DNA of 64,000 bases from Desmodesmus armatus (GCA_007449985.2 VIIQ02000261.1:39082-103081), one strand, 5' to 3'; counted from the stretch's first letter, positions 44,493-56,497 are shown. Program-made: numbers and translations. The notes: generated by a model not told the origin, from the sequence alone.

Positions 44493-44850
44493 CATTACTG
44501 ATGTTGTGATGCTGCATGCTACAGGCAGAGGTCATGTCCCAGTGGGATGCAACATGCCACACTGCTCAGGAATGTATCGGTTACATGATAATACATCTTA
44601 CGTGCTAAGCATGCGTACACACCACATTACTGATGTTGTGATACTGCATGCTACAGGCTCAGGTCATGTGGGATGCAACATGCCACACTCCTCAGGAATG
44701 TATCGGTTACATGATCATACATTTTCTTATGCGTACGTGCCAAGCATGCGTACACACCACATCACTCTATTTGCTTATTGGTCACCACTGTGGCCGGCAC
44801 AGTCAGGGTCACTCATGTTTAATTCCTTCACAGCCAGCCTGGCTACGGTA
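44493..44850. repeat. 128-bp tandem duplication and fragment of the 60.6-kb module
   Basis: ATGCTGCATGCTACAGGC, GATGCAACATGCCACAC and AATGTATCGGTTACATGAT occur twice (about 44510 and 44640) and a third time at 60497-60590. At 44785-44830, GGCACAGTCAGGGTCACTC is shared with the tandem modules at 60641 onward; its minus-strand reading MSDPDCA matches their MRDPDCA. This is a dispersed piece of that locus. Confidence 0.65.
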
Positions 44851-45091
44851 GGGATGTTTTGAAACCAGTACACCCTGTTTCTTTGAGGGGGTGGGGGTGA
44901 GCAAGGAGCGGGATGAGTTTGGAGGCAGCTCAAGGGGGGGGGGGGGCAACTGAGATCTGGCCAGTTTGCAGTTAAAACGTGCTGAATGGGGGGGAGCAAG
45001 GAGCACTTGCCGTGAAAAAGCAGGGCCCCCCGGGGGGAGCAACTCCACCCGTGACACAAGGAAACAGGGTGTACCAGAAAAAAAAACGCTC
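44851..45091. mobile_element. Small MITE related to 24333-24613
   Basis: Left end GATGTTTTGAAACCAGTACA, then CCCTGTTTC. The right end is its inverted form, GAAACAGGGTGTACCAG, then AAAAAAAACGC. The interior is G-rich with GAGCAAGGAGC, matching GCTCCTTGCTC of the other copy. It is inserted in the dispersed repeat described at 44493-44850. Confidence 0.6.
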
Positions 45092-45474
45092 CCTCAATGT
45101 ACTGAGACCGTTCCTGAAATGGTGACGCCATGCCTAGGTTCCAACAATCTCCAAAGATGTGGTTTCGCCACAAACCATCACGCAGGGTCATTACACAATC
45201 AATACACAACAACAAGTACGCCCATTGCATTGCATTCGACCACAAACACTTACTACCAGTAGGACAAACGCTCCGAACGCATAGATTACCACATGACTGA
45301 CTGGCCTGCCTCCCCACAGGCAACTTCAGACCCGCTCAATAAGCAGCGAACCTGCCGTGACAGAACCCTTGACGGAGGTTCAATGCAGGAATTGGAATCC
45401 CCGCGCATAAAACAGCTGAAAGCGTTCACAGTCACATCTCTCGACATCGAGCGCATCCATAGTGCTGAAGCAGA

Positions 45475-48400
45475 ATGAGGCCTAGGCAGCTAGTTCGATA
45501 TCAATGCTGGCCTCTCGTGGCCGTTATTTTCAGCAACCTGGCTGTGCAGGGGCTTTGTGAGGCAGAGGTGAGGCGGATGAATGATTTGATGGTTGTAGTA
45601 AGATTCAACAGCTTCACATGTCACGCTGCGCCCCAGCAGAGGCCATGCCTGCCCAACCACCTCTCGGACTTGCCTCGCAATGAGCCATGCATGTGTGTGT
45701 TTTCGAGCCCCATCATGATCTCTTCATGTAGAGTTTTATGACGCACATGCATAAACTCTTCGATGTGTTCCCCTGCTTTACTGGCAGGGCTGGGGCATGG
45801 TGGTTGAGAGACTTCAAACAGCATTGTTGTGGGCAACCCCGCAACACACTGTCGTGTCCACGCAACCATCGATCAGCTCAGGAGACCACACACGCAGCTT
45901 CCCAGCACGCTGAATGTCTGCAGGAACCTCTGCGTCTATTTATGAACTGCTGCAAACTCAGCAGTCTTACTGATCAGTCCATGAACACCCTGCTTTTGCT
46001 TTCCCGCTCTGTATTTGTGCCTGCGTGACTGCAGCCTGGCTCCCCCTACTACAAATCCAACGACAGGGAGAGGTCCTATGAAGGCTACGACACGCCCGGG
46101 CCCCACTATGAGCACAAGGATCACGACAGCTACTACAGGGACTACTCACGGGATGGTGAAGAAGCATACAGGCACCACGACAGCCCTTATGACTACGACA
46201 AAGCCCATGACTACGAGGGTCGTTATAAGAATGCAGAGTATCGCGGCAAGAAGATGCTGTGCCCACCAGGTGAGAGCACTGCTATGTCATAGAGGTGTGG
46301 TCAAAAGGGACATCGAAGGGGACCAAATAGGTCCTTGCAGCAGCAGCAGCTGCAGCCACAATGGACATGTGTTGTTCTTTGCCTGCCGCAGCAGCAGCAG
46401 CAACAGCAACAACAGCGGCAAGCAACTTCGTGCGGCATATGCCTGGAACGCAGGGTGTGAATCAATCTACTGCATGCAGAGGCACGGTGGAGATGACTGC
46501 TCATAATGGCCACTGTGTCACCGGGTGTTCTGGTTTGAGTCATGTCACGTTTTGCAGCAGGCTATGGACTCACAAGATCCGGCCCACCACCATTTGGCCA
46601 ATTGTGCTGCTTGCCCTTGTTCATGTACCTCAACCTCCCCATACCCGTGCTTGTGTGTTGCAGGTCCCGTGGGCCCCCCTGGCCCCCCCGGGCCCCCTGC
46701 CCCTCCACCACCATGTGGTAAGTCCCAACAACAACACTATAGATTGGCAGTGAGCGCAAGCATCATACTGTCTACGCTGCTGAATACAGTATTGACAGCG
46801 GCTGGCAGCCTGGCTATGCATTCCCCGCTGCAACACATCCGTGAAAGTGTACTGGCCCACTGCACAGTTGTAAGCAACCGCCAACACCTTGCCCACTCTG
46901 ACTGTGCCTGTTGTTGTCCTGGCTGCACTGCTGCTGCACGATTTCTGCTGCTGCTGCTGTCTGTGATGGTGCTGTTTTCCACAGGGGCGTGGCCGGAGAG
47001 TACAACTGCTGTGTTGGGCGACAATATCTACAACACAGCCGACACTCAGGCGAATGACTTTGAGTCCATGACCTGCGACACAAGGGACTTCACCTCTTAC
47101 AACACATTCTTCTTCAACTGGACGGCCCCTGAAGATGGCGAGTTCAATATCAACACCTGCAAGACCCCCCGGGGGTTTTTGGAGGACACCGTCATCAACG
47201 TTTACACAGAGGCATCATGCTTCCTCCCTGTTGCGCCCTTGGCTGGTGAACGCAACATGCGCAAGCAGCCTGCGGCATGTCCTCCTATTGTGGCACGCAA
47301 TGACGATAAGTTCCAACAGTGCCCGGGTTTTCAATCAGCCGTCACCATCCAGGCAACAGCTGACACTACCTACATCATCGCCGTTGGGCAGGTTTTTGAC
47401 CAAGCGTTTGGACCGGGTGTGTTGGAGATCAAACCTCCACCCGTGAGGGATGAATTTTCTGGCCCTGCCGAGGTTGTTACTATCAACAGAAGGCAAGCAC
47501 GCAAAGACCCTAATGGGCGGACCACGGCACCCACGCACCCGTACCGTCATGTTATGCCTCGGCTGAACCAAACAAAGCCAGGGTCCAAGGCAGTGTGCGA
47601 TGCACACGTTGCGTATGACGATGTCGGGCCCAGTGACACTACCTGCAAGTTCTTTATGAACATTTTCGATGATCTCACGGGACAAACCTTCGCCAGTTCA
47701 TGCACTGCTTGGTTCATTGAAGAAGATCTTGTGGTTACAGCTGGCCACTGTGTGCACTCTGGTGATGGGGGAAATTACTTCCTGGATCAAAATGACCCAG
47801 GTGAGAAGTTATGTGCTGTTTGTGTCACTGCTTTGGCAGGGACTGCCAGTTTTGGCGGCCAAATCACCCGTTGGTCAGACACCACGCCAACCGAAGGCAT
47901 GCAGCTATGTTAGCACACACTGGTCGGCTGATGTTGTGATGTCTAGCTAGCTGGCAAGTTCCCCGTCATTGCTCTGCTGCTGACACATCATGTGTCGTCT
48001 GTTGCTCTGCAGGATACATCTGCTGCAACCCTGACCGTAACAACTCTTGCCCCAATGACTCACTCTTCAACGTTGTCGCTTGGGTGACCACCAAGGGGTT
48101 TGCCGCCCTGCCTTTCCCGGAGCAGTTCCGCAATGATGGGGCTGTGCTGCGTGTCCAGCCCTCGACTGCTGAGCGCACCTTTGCGCCCGAGACTCTCCCC
48201 CTCGCCACTTTTAACGGAGCTGAACTACCCCCCCTCAACATCACCACCAGCGGCTTCCCCTGCAGTGATTCCCGCTCCCAGGGGTGCGACGCCACTAACG
48301 GCCTGGACAGCGTGTGCGCCACTCGGCGTGGATACACCCTGCCCAATGCTCTACCGATCCTAGACACAAACAACGCCAATGGGAACGTGCTGCGGTACAC

Positions 48401-48728
48401 AGCTTCTGGATGTGGCGGACACAGCGGCGGGCCTGTCTCCACACCCATCGAGGGCACTGAGTCCGGGTTTGCGATCCTGGTGGGGGGAATGCTTTTCTGC
48501 GCACTTGATGGAGATACCGCAGCCATAGTCTACTCCCAAGTTGTTGACCAGGTGCAAGAGTTTGGTGTGTATGTAGCAGCTCTTGCAGACGCTGTGACTA
48601 GAGTACAGACTCGCCGTGCTGTGCCCAAGCAGACCCGCCCGCCAAGGCGTGCCAAGGGGCCAACTGCACACCCACGCAAGCAGGCCAAGGCACCAAAGGA
48701 GAAGGCACAGCCCCGCAAGCAAGGCTAG
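45475..48728 (+). CDS. Secreted trypsin-like serine protease with Tyr-rich, collagen-like and PPC-like regions
   Basis: Exons: 45475-45567, 46035-46269, 46664-46717, 46985-47800, 48013-48728; phases 0, 1, 1, 1 agree; about 637 residues. Exon 1 gives a signal peptide (PLVAVIFSNLAVQG). Exon 2 is Tyr/His/Asp-rich (SPYYKSNDRERSYEGY, YDYDKAHDYEGRY). Exon 3 is a short collagen-like run (GPVGPPGPPGPP). Exon 4 begins with a PPC-like beta domain (FNWTAPEDGEFNINTC, TYIIAVGQ), then the S1 start with catalytic His in TAGHC. Exon 5 has the likely Asp in NDGAVLRV and the catalytic Ser in GCGGHSGGPV, then a Lys/Arg/Pro-rich tail (KQTRPPRRAKGP). The full triad predicts an active extracellular protease, perhaps anchored to the cell wall or matrix by its charged flanks. 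A weak TATA-like ATAAAAC lies 70 bp upstream. Confidence 0.85.
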
Positions 48729-51700
48729 GCTCCAAAGGTTCTGTCACCTAAGCATGCAAGCCGCTCACTCCGTAAACGGTTAACTTCAAGCTTGGCATTG
48801 TGACAGTGTGTCTGCTGGTACTTTTTGAGGTGTTGGTGTCAGTCACACCTTCGAAGATGGGTGGTTGGCCTGATGCAACACATGCTGCTTGTTGCGCCTG
48901 GCGATCCTGTTGGTGGTCGTTTTCACTGGTCTCAGCGGTGTGGCTGAGTTGAAATGCATGCTGCACACAGTGCTTGGAGACTAAGAGTGCTTGGTGCGGC
49001 CAGTCACAACATTCTGGTTCATTTGTTTTTCTCGCGTGCGAGTGCTTTGAGGAGGGCTTGACCTATGAGCCTTGTTGGGCTCCTGACAAAGCGATCAGGC
49101 AAAGCTCTGATCCAGTCAGTAGTAGTGGTAGTGTATTATTGCAGCTGTTGAAGGTGTTGTTGTTGTTGCATGTCTGATGTAGGCCTGCAGTGCCCAACTG
49201 CCACTGAGTCGGGGTGTTGTTTTACTGCTGCTGCCGATGAAGTTGTTGCTGTGGGACACCCACAAATTTGACCAGGCTTTGCTGCAAATGCTTGCAGCTG
49301 GTTCTGAGCACACACTGAGCGAGGCTATATCCGAGTTATCCAGGCTCTATTTGGTACTACAGCAGCTGCAGGGCTGTACATCCAGTCATCATCATTACAC
49401 GTGTTTCCGGCCAGGTTCATTGCCCAAGCAGCAAGCTGCCAGCAGCAAATCGACCCTGGTGCAAGACAAGCAAGACACCACCAGGCGACCAGTGACCTAG
49501 GACACTAGAAAGCCTGTGCCAGTTACGGCCACAACGCAGGCATACAAAGGGCATAAGAAGCAGCAGCGCTGAAACGGGCTGCTGCAGACCACCCACACAT
49601 GCTGCTCTGTTGTTTCAAAACCAAACTACTGTAGAGGGATTCCCAAAGGACCTGTGGTCAGCAAGTCGCAAGAGTGCCCCAGGCAAGCACCAGGCGTAGC
49701 TGGGTGAGCAAAGCTCTGCAACCCACAACAGTAGCTGTTCGCCAGGTCACCACACCAGCTGCTGTGCAACCACACATTGAAAACCGCCCCCAAAAACCAT
49801 CCATGTGGCATCCATATGTCTGTGTTATGGGATAGGGCGGGTGATCCTGTGAGCTGTGTGGCAGACAACTCGATCACAGCCACAACACTCTCATGCACTG
49901 CTGCTGCTGCTGCTCCCTGTCTGTCCACGCAGCTAGGCTGCTCCTTCTTCGCCACCTGACGTGGGAACCCTCAAAGATACCTTGCCACGGCATCACACCA
50001 CACCAGATAGCCGCTGCATGTAGTCGCTGCTGCTACGGGAGAATGGACATGTCCATATTAACAGACCCCCGAGCATGCTGCCTTTGCCGCATGGACGGAC
50101 TCTCCGGCTTGGGGAAGGGCCACATCGAATATGACTTGCTCTAATTAGCCATCGGCTAGCTCCAGAGACGAGGCTCGAGCGCAAAGCGCTGGCTGCTCCA
50201 TCACTGCATCGCTGATGTTTCCAGGACCACCGCGAGGAGGTTGCAAGTCCCTAGTCCCTTACATAATAATGCATGGTACATCCAGTACCATGCATTATTT
50301 AAAGCAGCACTGCATAGAGCAGATATGTTTCATGTGCGATGTTTTTTGCTGGTAGACAATCGCAACACCCAACAGTATTTCAGCATTGTCGTTGGTGTGT
50401 TGCTGTGGTTGTTGTCCGACAGTAACGGTTGTCGTCTGTTGCAACAATTGCTGTCGACGTCCTTACTGTTGCTCAGCTGGATCTTGGCGCATCAGATGTT
50501 GGGTTCAATGCAAGATGTCGGTGTCATCATTCGGGATGCACGCAGCAAGGCAATGCAGTGCTGCCAAGGCTTCACAGCATGTTGGGGTCGGAGTGCAGAG
50601 GCATTGGAGGCGGTAATAGCCTGCAGTCATTTGCTGAGGGAGCCGCTCCTGCTGAGGGAGCACGGTGCTTGGCCGATGTATTATCATAGGTTGATGTTAT
50701 TGTATGTTTTGATGTTTGTTAGATGAATTGTTAGGAATTGCAACGGATGCACCAGTGGTGTCTCTGGTCACACCTGTGCACAACATGCCCGGCACAGCAG
50801 CTGTCTGTGCCAAGTGTGAGACTATCATGATGACACCCACACACTTTCACTTGCCTCTCAGCAATCAGGTCCGTCAGTGATGCATTTACTACTAACAGAT
50901 ACTGCTACAGCTAAAACAGCTTTTCCATGGCCATTCACTGCTTCTGGCAACACAAAGGTCACAGGACGTACTATATCAACACCAAGTCATCCACACACCG
51001 CTCTCAGCTCAACAACTTTACCTCCTCCCAATCCTGTGCTCGTCAGGTGCCTCCTAGCCAACATGCAAAACCCAATTATACTCTCAGCCTATGTCCTCAC
51101 AAGAGGGCCGCATGATATGGGGGGGGGGGGTCACGACAGGAGAGGGCTCCAAAGGACAGCCCTTGGCGATCTGACGGTCCTGCTGCTGCTGCTGGTGCTA
51201 CTGTCTCGGCTGCTGCCTGCTGCAAGCAGCAACTGCAGCAGCTGCCGTGCCTGCTTTCCAAGGGGGGGGGGGAGAAAAAGAGGCAGCATGGGGACAGCAG
51301 AGATAGGGACTATTTCATACCTGGGGCAGCTCTGGGGGCAAAGATGGCCAAGAGGCAGCATGGGGAGGAATTGGGATGGGGTTGGGGGCTTTGCGACAGA
51401 TATCTGTACCTGAAAGTAAACACGGAACACTTGCTGGGAGTGCTGTTGGTGATAATCGATGGAAATGGATATTCTGAGGGTGCTGTGCAATTCCGTGGAC
51501 AAATAAGCTGGCGCGCTGAAACACAAGTGTTGGTATGACTGTGCACAAGTTGCCATGATGAGCGGTGTAAGGAGCGGCCAGCTGCCCTGCATTGCAGAGA
51601 GCTGGCGCGTGTGACTCGAGCTCCTCAGGTGTGATCAGCAGCACCCCAGGCCACCGGGTGTCAGTGCAAGAAGCTTAATGTATGGATAGATACTGGCAAT

Positions 51701-53221
51701 AGGCTTCGAGTGTTGGGTGGGAGGCATGCCTGCTGCGCAGCTGGCAAGCGGGGCAGGGGGCTGGGAGGATGGGAGAGTTGCAAAGGCTTGGGCGAACAAC
51801 AATATATGAAGGGAGGACCGCCTTGCATATGACTGTGTATCAAGCGTAGAAGTGGATTTTTTTATTCGGCAGGACAAGTGCATCACCTGCTCGCCTGCAC
51901 AACTTCAGCACGCGTTCGCATGGTACAGAACTGTGCTGCCAAAATATCAGACCGATCAGACCGACCACGGGCCCGTGTTGATCAACATCCCGGGATGGTG
52001 TGTATTCAGCAGCTTGAAACGCCAGGTCCACGACCCCGGTCCCTGTCTCCGCCAAACTCTCAAAATCCAAACCCCTCTCTTCCCTCTCCTCCGGAACAAA
52101 AACAATAAGAGGTCTCGCCAAACAAAAGGTGCACCAGCACCATAAAGATAAGACACCCTGCCAGCAACAAAGGTGCAAAAATGTGAAAGATTACACGTGC
52201 GTACGCGTGTAATCTGCGGGATTTGTGTAAGAGCTTTGGGGCGAAAGTCAAACGCTAAGACCTATACCCACACGGAATCTCGAACGGGCGGCCCTAAGGG
52301 CCTGGGCAGGCAACAGAACGATACCGTTTGTTGCCTACTGCATCTGTCGCTCCGTCAGTGCAGTCTTTGCTTTCACTTTCTTTTACCCGCCCTTACCCAC
52401 CCATTTGGGGTTGACGGTTACACTCTGGGCAGCCCGTTTTGCTGCAAACAGCCTACAACGGCGCTACAAAGCCTCTGGATGCGCTACAAAAGAGCTGCAT
52501 AACCTGGAAGCTACAACCGGTTGTAGCATGCTGTTGTGCACTTGCATAATTCGGCCTCTGTAGAGCCTTCCATGCATTGAAATATTTTGGATAAATTATT
52601 TGTCGCCACTGGCAGTCCTGTCAGCAGCCTGGTGCCTCCGCAATAGGAGTGGCACCAGGTGTGTGCACACGTGGCAGGTGATCCTGGCACCAGTGTGTTG
52701 GTGCTGGTATTGGCTTTCAGAGCAAACAAGGTCCAACTGAATAATTTGTGGAAGTGCACTTCAACACCAGTGATTGGGGGCCCTGAGGCGGGTGACTAGG
52801 GGGTTCACCTAGTGCCCAGTAGGGCAGCGCTCAAGCTCACTGGTCACCAAGAACCAAGCACGCACCGGGCATGTGCCTGGAGTTGCACGGTTCTGAAGTA
52901 GGTTAAAGTTCGTTACACGGGATTCGCACATCAATCAAACATTTGTATCCCTTACTCTCTGCTGAGCACCGAACCCAAACCCAGGCTGTTTGAACTGACT
53001 GGCACTGAGGGGAAAGGCTGAAACTTCACCGAATGCAGCGTTTCATTGTTCCTTTGTGTTACACAGTCGATTGCGAAGCTTACGTGCTGTGCATCGTAAC
53101 TTACAACTTGGTTGTTGACATCGTGGTCAACTTTACAGAGCAAGGCTTGCACCGGTTCAGCACTACGTGAATATGGCACATATACCTTTGTTGATAGTCA
53201 GGGGGCGCAGTTGTCCTGCAG
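48729..53221. other. Long interval without a supported gene
   Basis: Contains repeat pieces: 48990-49150 relates to 24780-24860 and 33230-33300 (CTATGAGCC, GCGATCAGGCAAAG), and 49385-49415 is shared with 6890-6915. G runs occur at 51119 and 51262. It also has a hairpin (AGATTACACG/CGTGTAATCT) at 52190-52217 and a perfect palindrome GCTACAACCGGTTGTAGC at 52510-52527 beside several GCTACAA words. The many short frames show no domain or consistent splice structure. Confidence 0.35.
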
Positions 53222-54154
53222 CAGCTCCTCAGTGCAGCGGCCAAGCAACTGATGTCCACAGTGATGGCAAAAAGACAGAAAGCGAGCAGGGCACTGACAC
53301 CTCCTTTGCAGAAGCTCCTGTACAAGCTGGCAGCTGAAGGTCTGCCTACACGTGGGGATGGCACCTTCCTGTTGAACCGGCTAGGCCCCATGCAGCGTGA
53401 GTGCAAATGTGTTGATGTCAACAACCATGCATGCCCCAGTTGTGCACACTGCTGAGCAGTGGTTCTAGCAATCCCAGCTCTACGTTCTATACACATATGC
53501 AGCAATGGTTTGGGTCCTGAGTGCACATGGTTTCAAACCCATGTCCAGCAGCAGCAGCCCAACCTGCCTGCCTACTGCTGCTGCTGTTTGGCGCACCCGC
53601 CTGCTTACTGCTGCTGCTGTTTTGTATCGCAGACAAACTGACTGCATCAGTCATGCCCATCAGTACGTCACTCAGGCGGTGTCAGCTGAGTATGATGTTG
53701 ATGAGGGACCATACATCAAACGCTGCAGACGTGAGTCTTGTCCTCATGGCGTTGCAGCTGTGGAGGATCTTTCATGTCTGTACAAACAAACACAACCTGC
53801 CTGTGCACATGCATGTTGAACTTGTAGCTATGAAGCGCAGATAGCTCATGCCAGCAGCATGTGTGTGTTTGCTGGAGCCCCCTACTAAAGTCCCTTGTCG
53901 CTCATCGCACAGCTCATGTCAGCATGTTGACTCCTGTCGCCGCCCTGCTGTTGCCCCTGAACAGGTGGCTGGCACACTTGAATCAAGGCACCGAGCAGCA
54001 ACCCAATATGGAAGACTTGAACACAGCTGCTGCCGCACTGCATGGCAAGCCATGCACCTGTGCTGTTTGTGTTGCAGCAAGCAGCGACGTCCCTGCAGCA
54101 GACGCTGCCAGCAAAGCCCTTGAAGCAGCAGCTGCCAGTGGCATCCCCGGCTAG
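53222..54154 (+). CDS. Unrecognised gene, three candidate exons, incomplete
   Basis: Exon 53222-53396 follows acceptor TTGTCCTGCAG and ends at donor GTGAGT. It encodes QLLSAAAKQLMSTVMAKR, then LTPPLQKLLYKLAAEG, a basic amphipathic stretch. Exon 53633-53730 (acceptor ATCGCAG, donor GTGAGT) is open as DCISHAHQYVTQAVSAEYDV. The terminal exon 53963-54154 (acceptor CTGAACAG) reads WLAHLNQGTEQQPNMEDL, then KPCTCAVC, and ends at TAG. Splice sites are good but phases do not chain perfectly, so an exon may be missing or a base may be in error. No start codon upstream was identified, although an ATG inside the first exon (53252) could serve. No family is recognised. Confidence 0.35.
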
Positions 54155-54720
54155 CAACGGCCACCACTAGTGCCAAGGTAAACCTTTGATATAGTGCAGG
54201 TTGTGCATGATGCCACCGCATGAGCTCACAGATAGCATTGTTGCCAGCTGGTGGACTGCCTCTGCGAGCATGTTGTGAGCCAAAGTGGCCACTTACCAGA
54301 CTACAGCCAGCTGGGCTGCAGCCAGCGCAGATCATGTCAGAATGGCAAGGGTGCAACTTGCAGCAGTTGTATTGTTGATGCACATGTGTGTCTGCCCTGC
54401 CCCTGTACTGCAGGCCCATATGGACTTTGAGACTTCGACTTCAAGCATGCTGCTGGGCTTGGTTGAGCAGCTGCAGTGTGGTTAAACCGTGGAAGCACCA
54501 ACTAGTGTTGTCTGAGTATGTCTCTTGCATGTGTTGTAAGTTGTTACATGCAGCGTCTGCAGTTGCAGCGCATTGCTCTGCATGTCCTGAGGGCCAGCAG
54601 AATACTCCAAGGTTGCCAGAAGGTGCCAGGAAAAATCATTTATGCATTGGCATTATTGTTTGACACTTCTGTAACTATTCATTGCCTGTGTACAGCACCA
54701 ACTACTGTGTGGGTCTTGTA

Positions 54721-54885
54721 GTGCCTATGTAGCGCGATTGTAGTTGACGCTACAACGGCAACGCTACAAAAATCTTGCAGCGTACTCAAGACTACAAACG
54801 CACTACAAACGCGCTACATACACACTGCAAACGCGCTACAAACGCGCTACAAAGGCACTCTTTTGTAGCGTGTTTGTAGCTGGTC
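54721..54885. repeat. Foldback cluster of GCTACAAACGCG motifs
   Basis: GTGCCTATGTAGCGCGATTG at the left is the near reverse complement of CGCGCTACAAAGGCAC at the right, with several CTACAAACGC repeats between and a further TTTGTAGCGTGTTTGTAGC. Similar GCGCTACAAA words occur at 52455-52495. It may be a small foldback transposon or the ends of a larger one. Confidence 0.5.
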
Positions 54886-55278
54886 TGCACTGTCAGAGTG
54901 TTAGTGTGCAGCCTGCCTACAAGCACCAGAAGTCTCTCCGGGACCACTTGGAGATACAGTCTCTGGCACACTCAACTGAAGACCTTTTCTGGAAAAGAAG
55001 ACTTGACCAGAGACTAACCACACCCCTCCAAGGGGTCTGAGGGATTGGGTGCAGACTGTCACTGCGGTGACTATGGCAGCCTGTACACTAACCAATTTTC
55101 TCACCAAACACTCGAATCATTTGGCAATGATGACATACCCCCAACCAACATTACTACATACAGCCTTCTGGCTGAATCATATTATTGGGGAGGCCTAGCG
55201 CCTTTGTCTGAGCCCCAAACTCATTACACACAAATGGTTCAAATGCTGTGTAAACCACACAGGAGCACCACAGAAGCA

Positions 55279-55324
55279 TCACACAGCATTGCGCCTGGTC
55301 CAAGCTGCTATTTTCTGCTTCAAC

Positions 55325-55356
<32 letters not shown>

Positions 55357-55665
55357 GCGGCGCTTGCTGCCCCTGCCAGCCTGCTGCTGACCGGCGCTTG
55401 CTGCCCCCTCTGCTGCCTCTCCTTCATCGCCCTCCTGCTGCTCGTCACCACCCTGCTGCTGCTGCTGCTCATCATCATCATCAAAGAAGGCATAGTCGTA
55501 CCCCATCCCCTCCTCCTCCTCATCATCCCCCCAATCGCTGTCGCCCTCCTCAGACCCCTCCTCTTTCTCCTCCCCCTCGCTGCCGCAGAACTCCTCCCCC
55601 CCCCCCCCCTCCTCGCTGCTGCCACCCGCCAGGCGACAAAAACTTGGCAAACGTGGTATATACAA
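55279..55665 (-). CDS. Acidic low-complexity protein or exon
   Basis: A 128-codon frame with an acidic block (EEGDSDWGDDEEEEG, FFDDDDEQQQQQ), then GSKRR, a poly-Ala run encoded by (GCA)n, and LKQKIAAWTRR before the stop. Such acidic tracts occur in nuclear chaperones and chromatin proteins. No upstream exon was identified; an acceptor-like GGTGGCAG lies at 55622. Bias toward GAG/GAC codons favours real coding, but low complexity makes this uncertain. Confidence 0.35.
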
Positions 55666-55753
55666 ACTTATTCACCCCCAACAAGCGCAGAAACAGCGTT
55701 TCTGGGCTTTAGGGAAATTTGAAATATTTGACCGTAATTATAAGAGGCTTTCG

Positions 55754-55788
55754 TTGAAAAAACCTCCCGGAGCCGCAAGAGGTTTTTT
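55754..55788. other. Hairpin with A/T-rich arms
   Basis: GAAAAAACCTC and GAGGTTTTTTTC pair around a GC-rich loop (CCGGAGCCGCAA). The downstream T run is reminiscent of a terminator. It lies between the acidic ORF (-) and the gene at 55985 (+). Function is unknown. Confidence 0.45.
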
Positions 55789-55984
55789 TCAAGGATAAGT
55801 ATTTATATCCAACTTACCTATATGGTGTATACGGTACTGTTACTTTTGTTGCCAATAGCAGACAAGCCTCCTGACCAATTTGACCGTCATTTTTTCTTCT
55901 GGTAAATGAATTCCAGTTTTTTCTTGTGATTGGATTCCCACCAGCTCGATCAGAGGCCAGCCTTGGCGCACTGAGGGCAGTGCA

Positions 55985-56497
55985 ATGTCGATCGTTGATT
56001 TATGGTTTCATATGGGTGCTTCATTGATGTATGCAGGTGATGCCACCCCCGCGTCCGCCCTTGCCCTGGACGTCACTGCAGAGGCAGCTGACTACGACTA
56101 CCACAAGTGGCGCGTGAACCCCACCCAAAACATGACCATCCTCAGCAACGCCCAGGGTGTTGCCACTGCTTCCCTTTGGTGCCCACGCTCTGGCACATAC
56201 CGTGTGACTGCTTCCGTCACCAACCCTGGGGGCGGCGTGGTGACCTCCAACATTGCGACAATCCGTTGGGAGGATGCTGAAGATGAGGGGTCTGGGTATG
56301 GCACTGACAGGGACACCCCTTACTACGAGGGAGGCGAAGGGCCTCACTACAAGCGTCATGCTGACGATAATCATTCCGGCAAGGACTATGCTGGTCGCGG
56401 TGAGCGGTACGAGAGGCCCTCCTATAAGGAGCGCCACGGCTATGGTTATGACAAGGACTCCAACTACCACCGCGAGGAGTACAAGCGTGCTAGGTGA
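55985..56497 (+). CDS. Protein with Ig-like/PKD-like domain and Tyr/His-rich tail
   Basis: Either a single-exon frame from ATG 55985, or an exon starting at 56037 behind acceptor TGTATGCAG in phase 1, the usual phase of the secreted genes here. It encodes DVTAEAADYDYHKWRV, a beta-sandwich-like stretch ending SGTYRVTASVTNPGGGVV, then a Tyr/His/Arg/Asp-rich tail (GGEGPHYKRHADDN, RHGYGYDKDSNYHREEY). The frame stops at TGA 56495-56497, although AG|GTGAGA at that point is also a good donor. The tail resembles exon 2 of the protease gene (shared GPHY and DYDK-type words) and exon 4 of the gene at 29258. If spliced, the upstream signal-peptide exon was not found. Confidence 0.5.
   Translation: MSIVDLWFHMGASLMYAGDATPASALALDVTAEAADYDYHKWRVNPTQNMTILSNAQGVATASLWCPRSGTYRVTASVTNPGGGVVTSNIATIRWEDAEDEGSGYGTDRDTPYYEGGEGPHYKRHADDNHSGKDYAGRGERYERPSYKERHGYGYDKDSNYHREEYKRAR

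Noticed and set aside
55754..55788. Rho-independent-type terminator
   Set aside because: The window is eukaryotic; the hairpin is listed only as structure.
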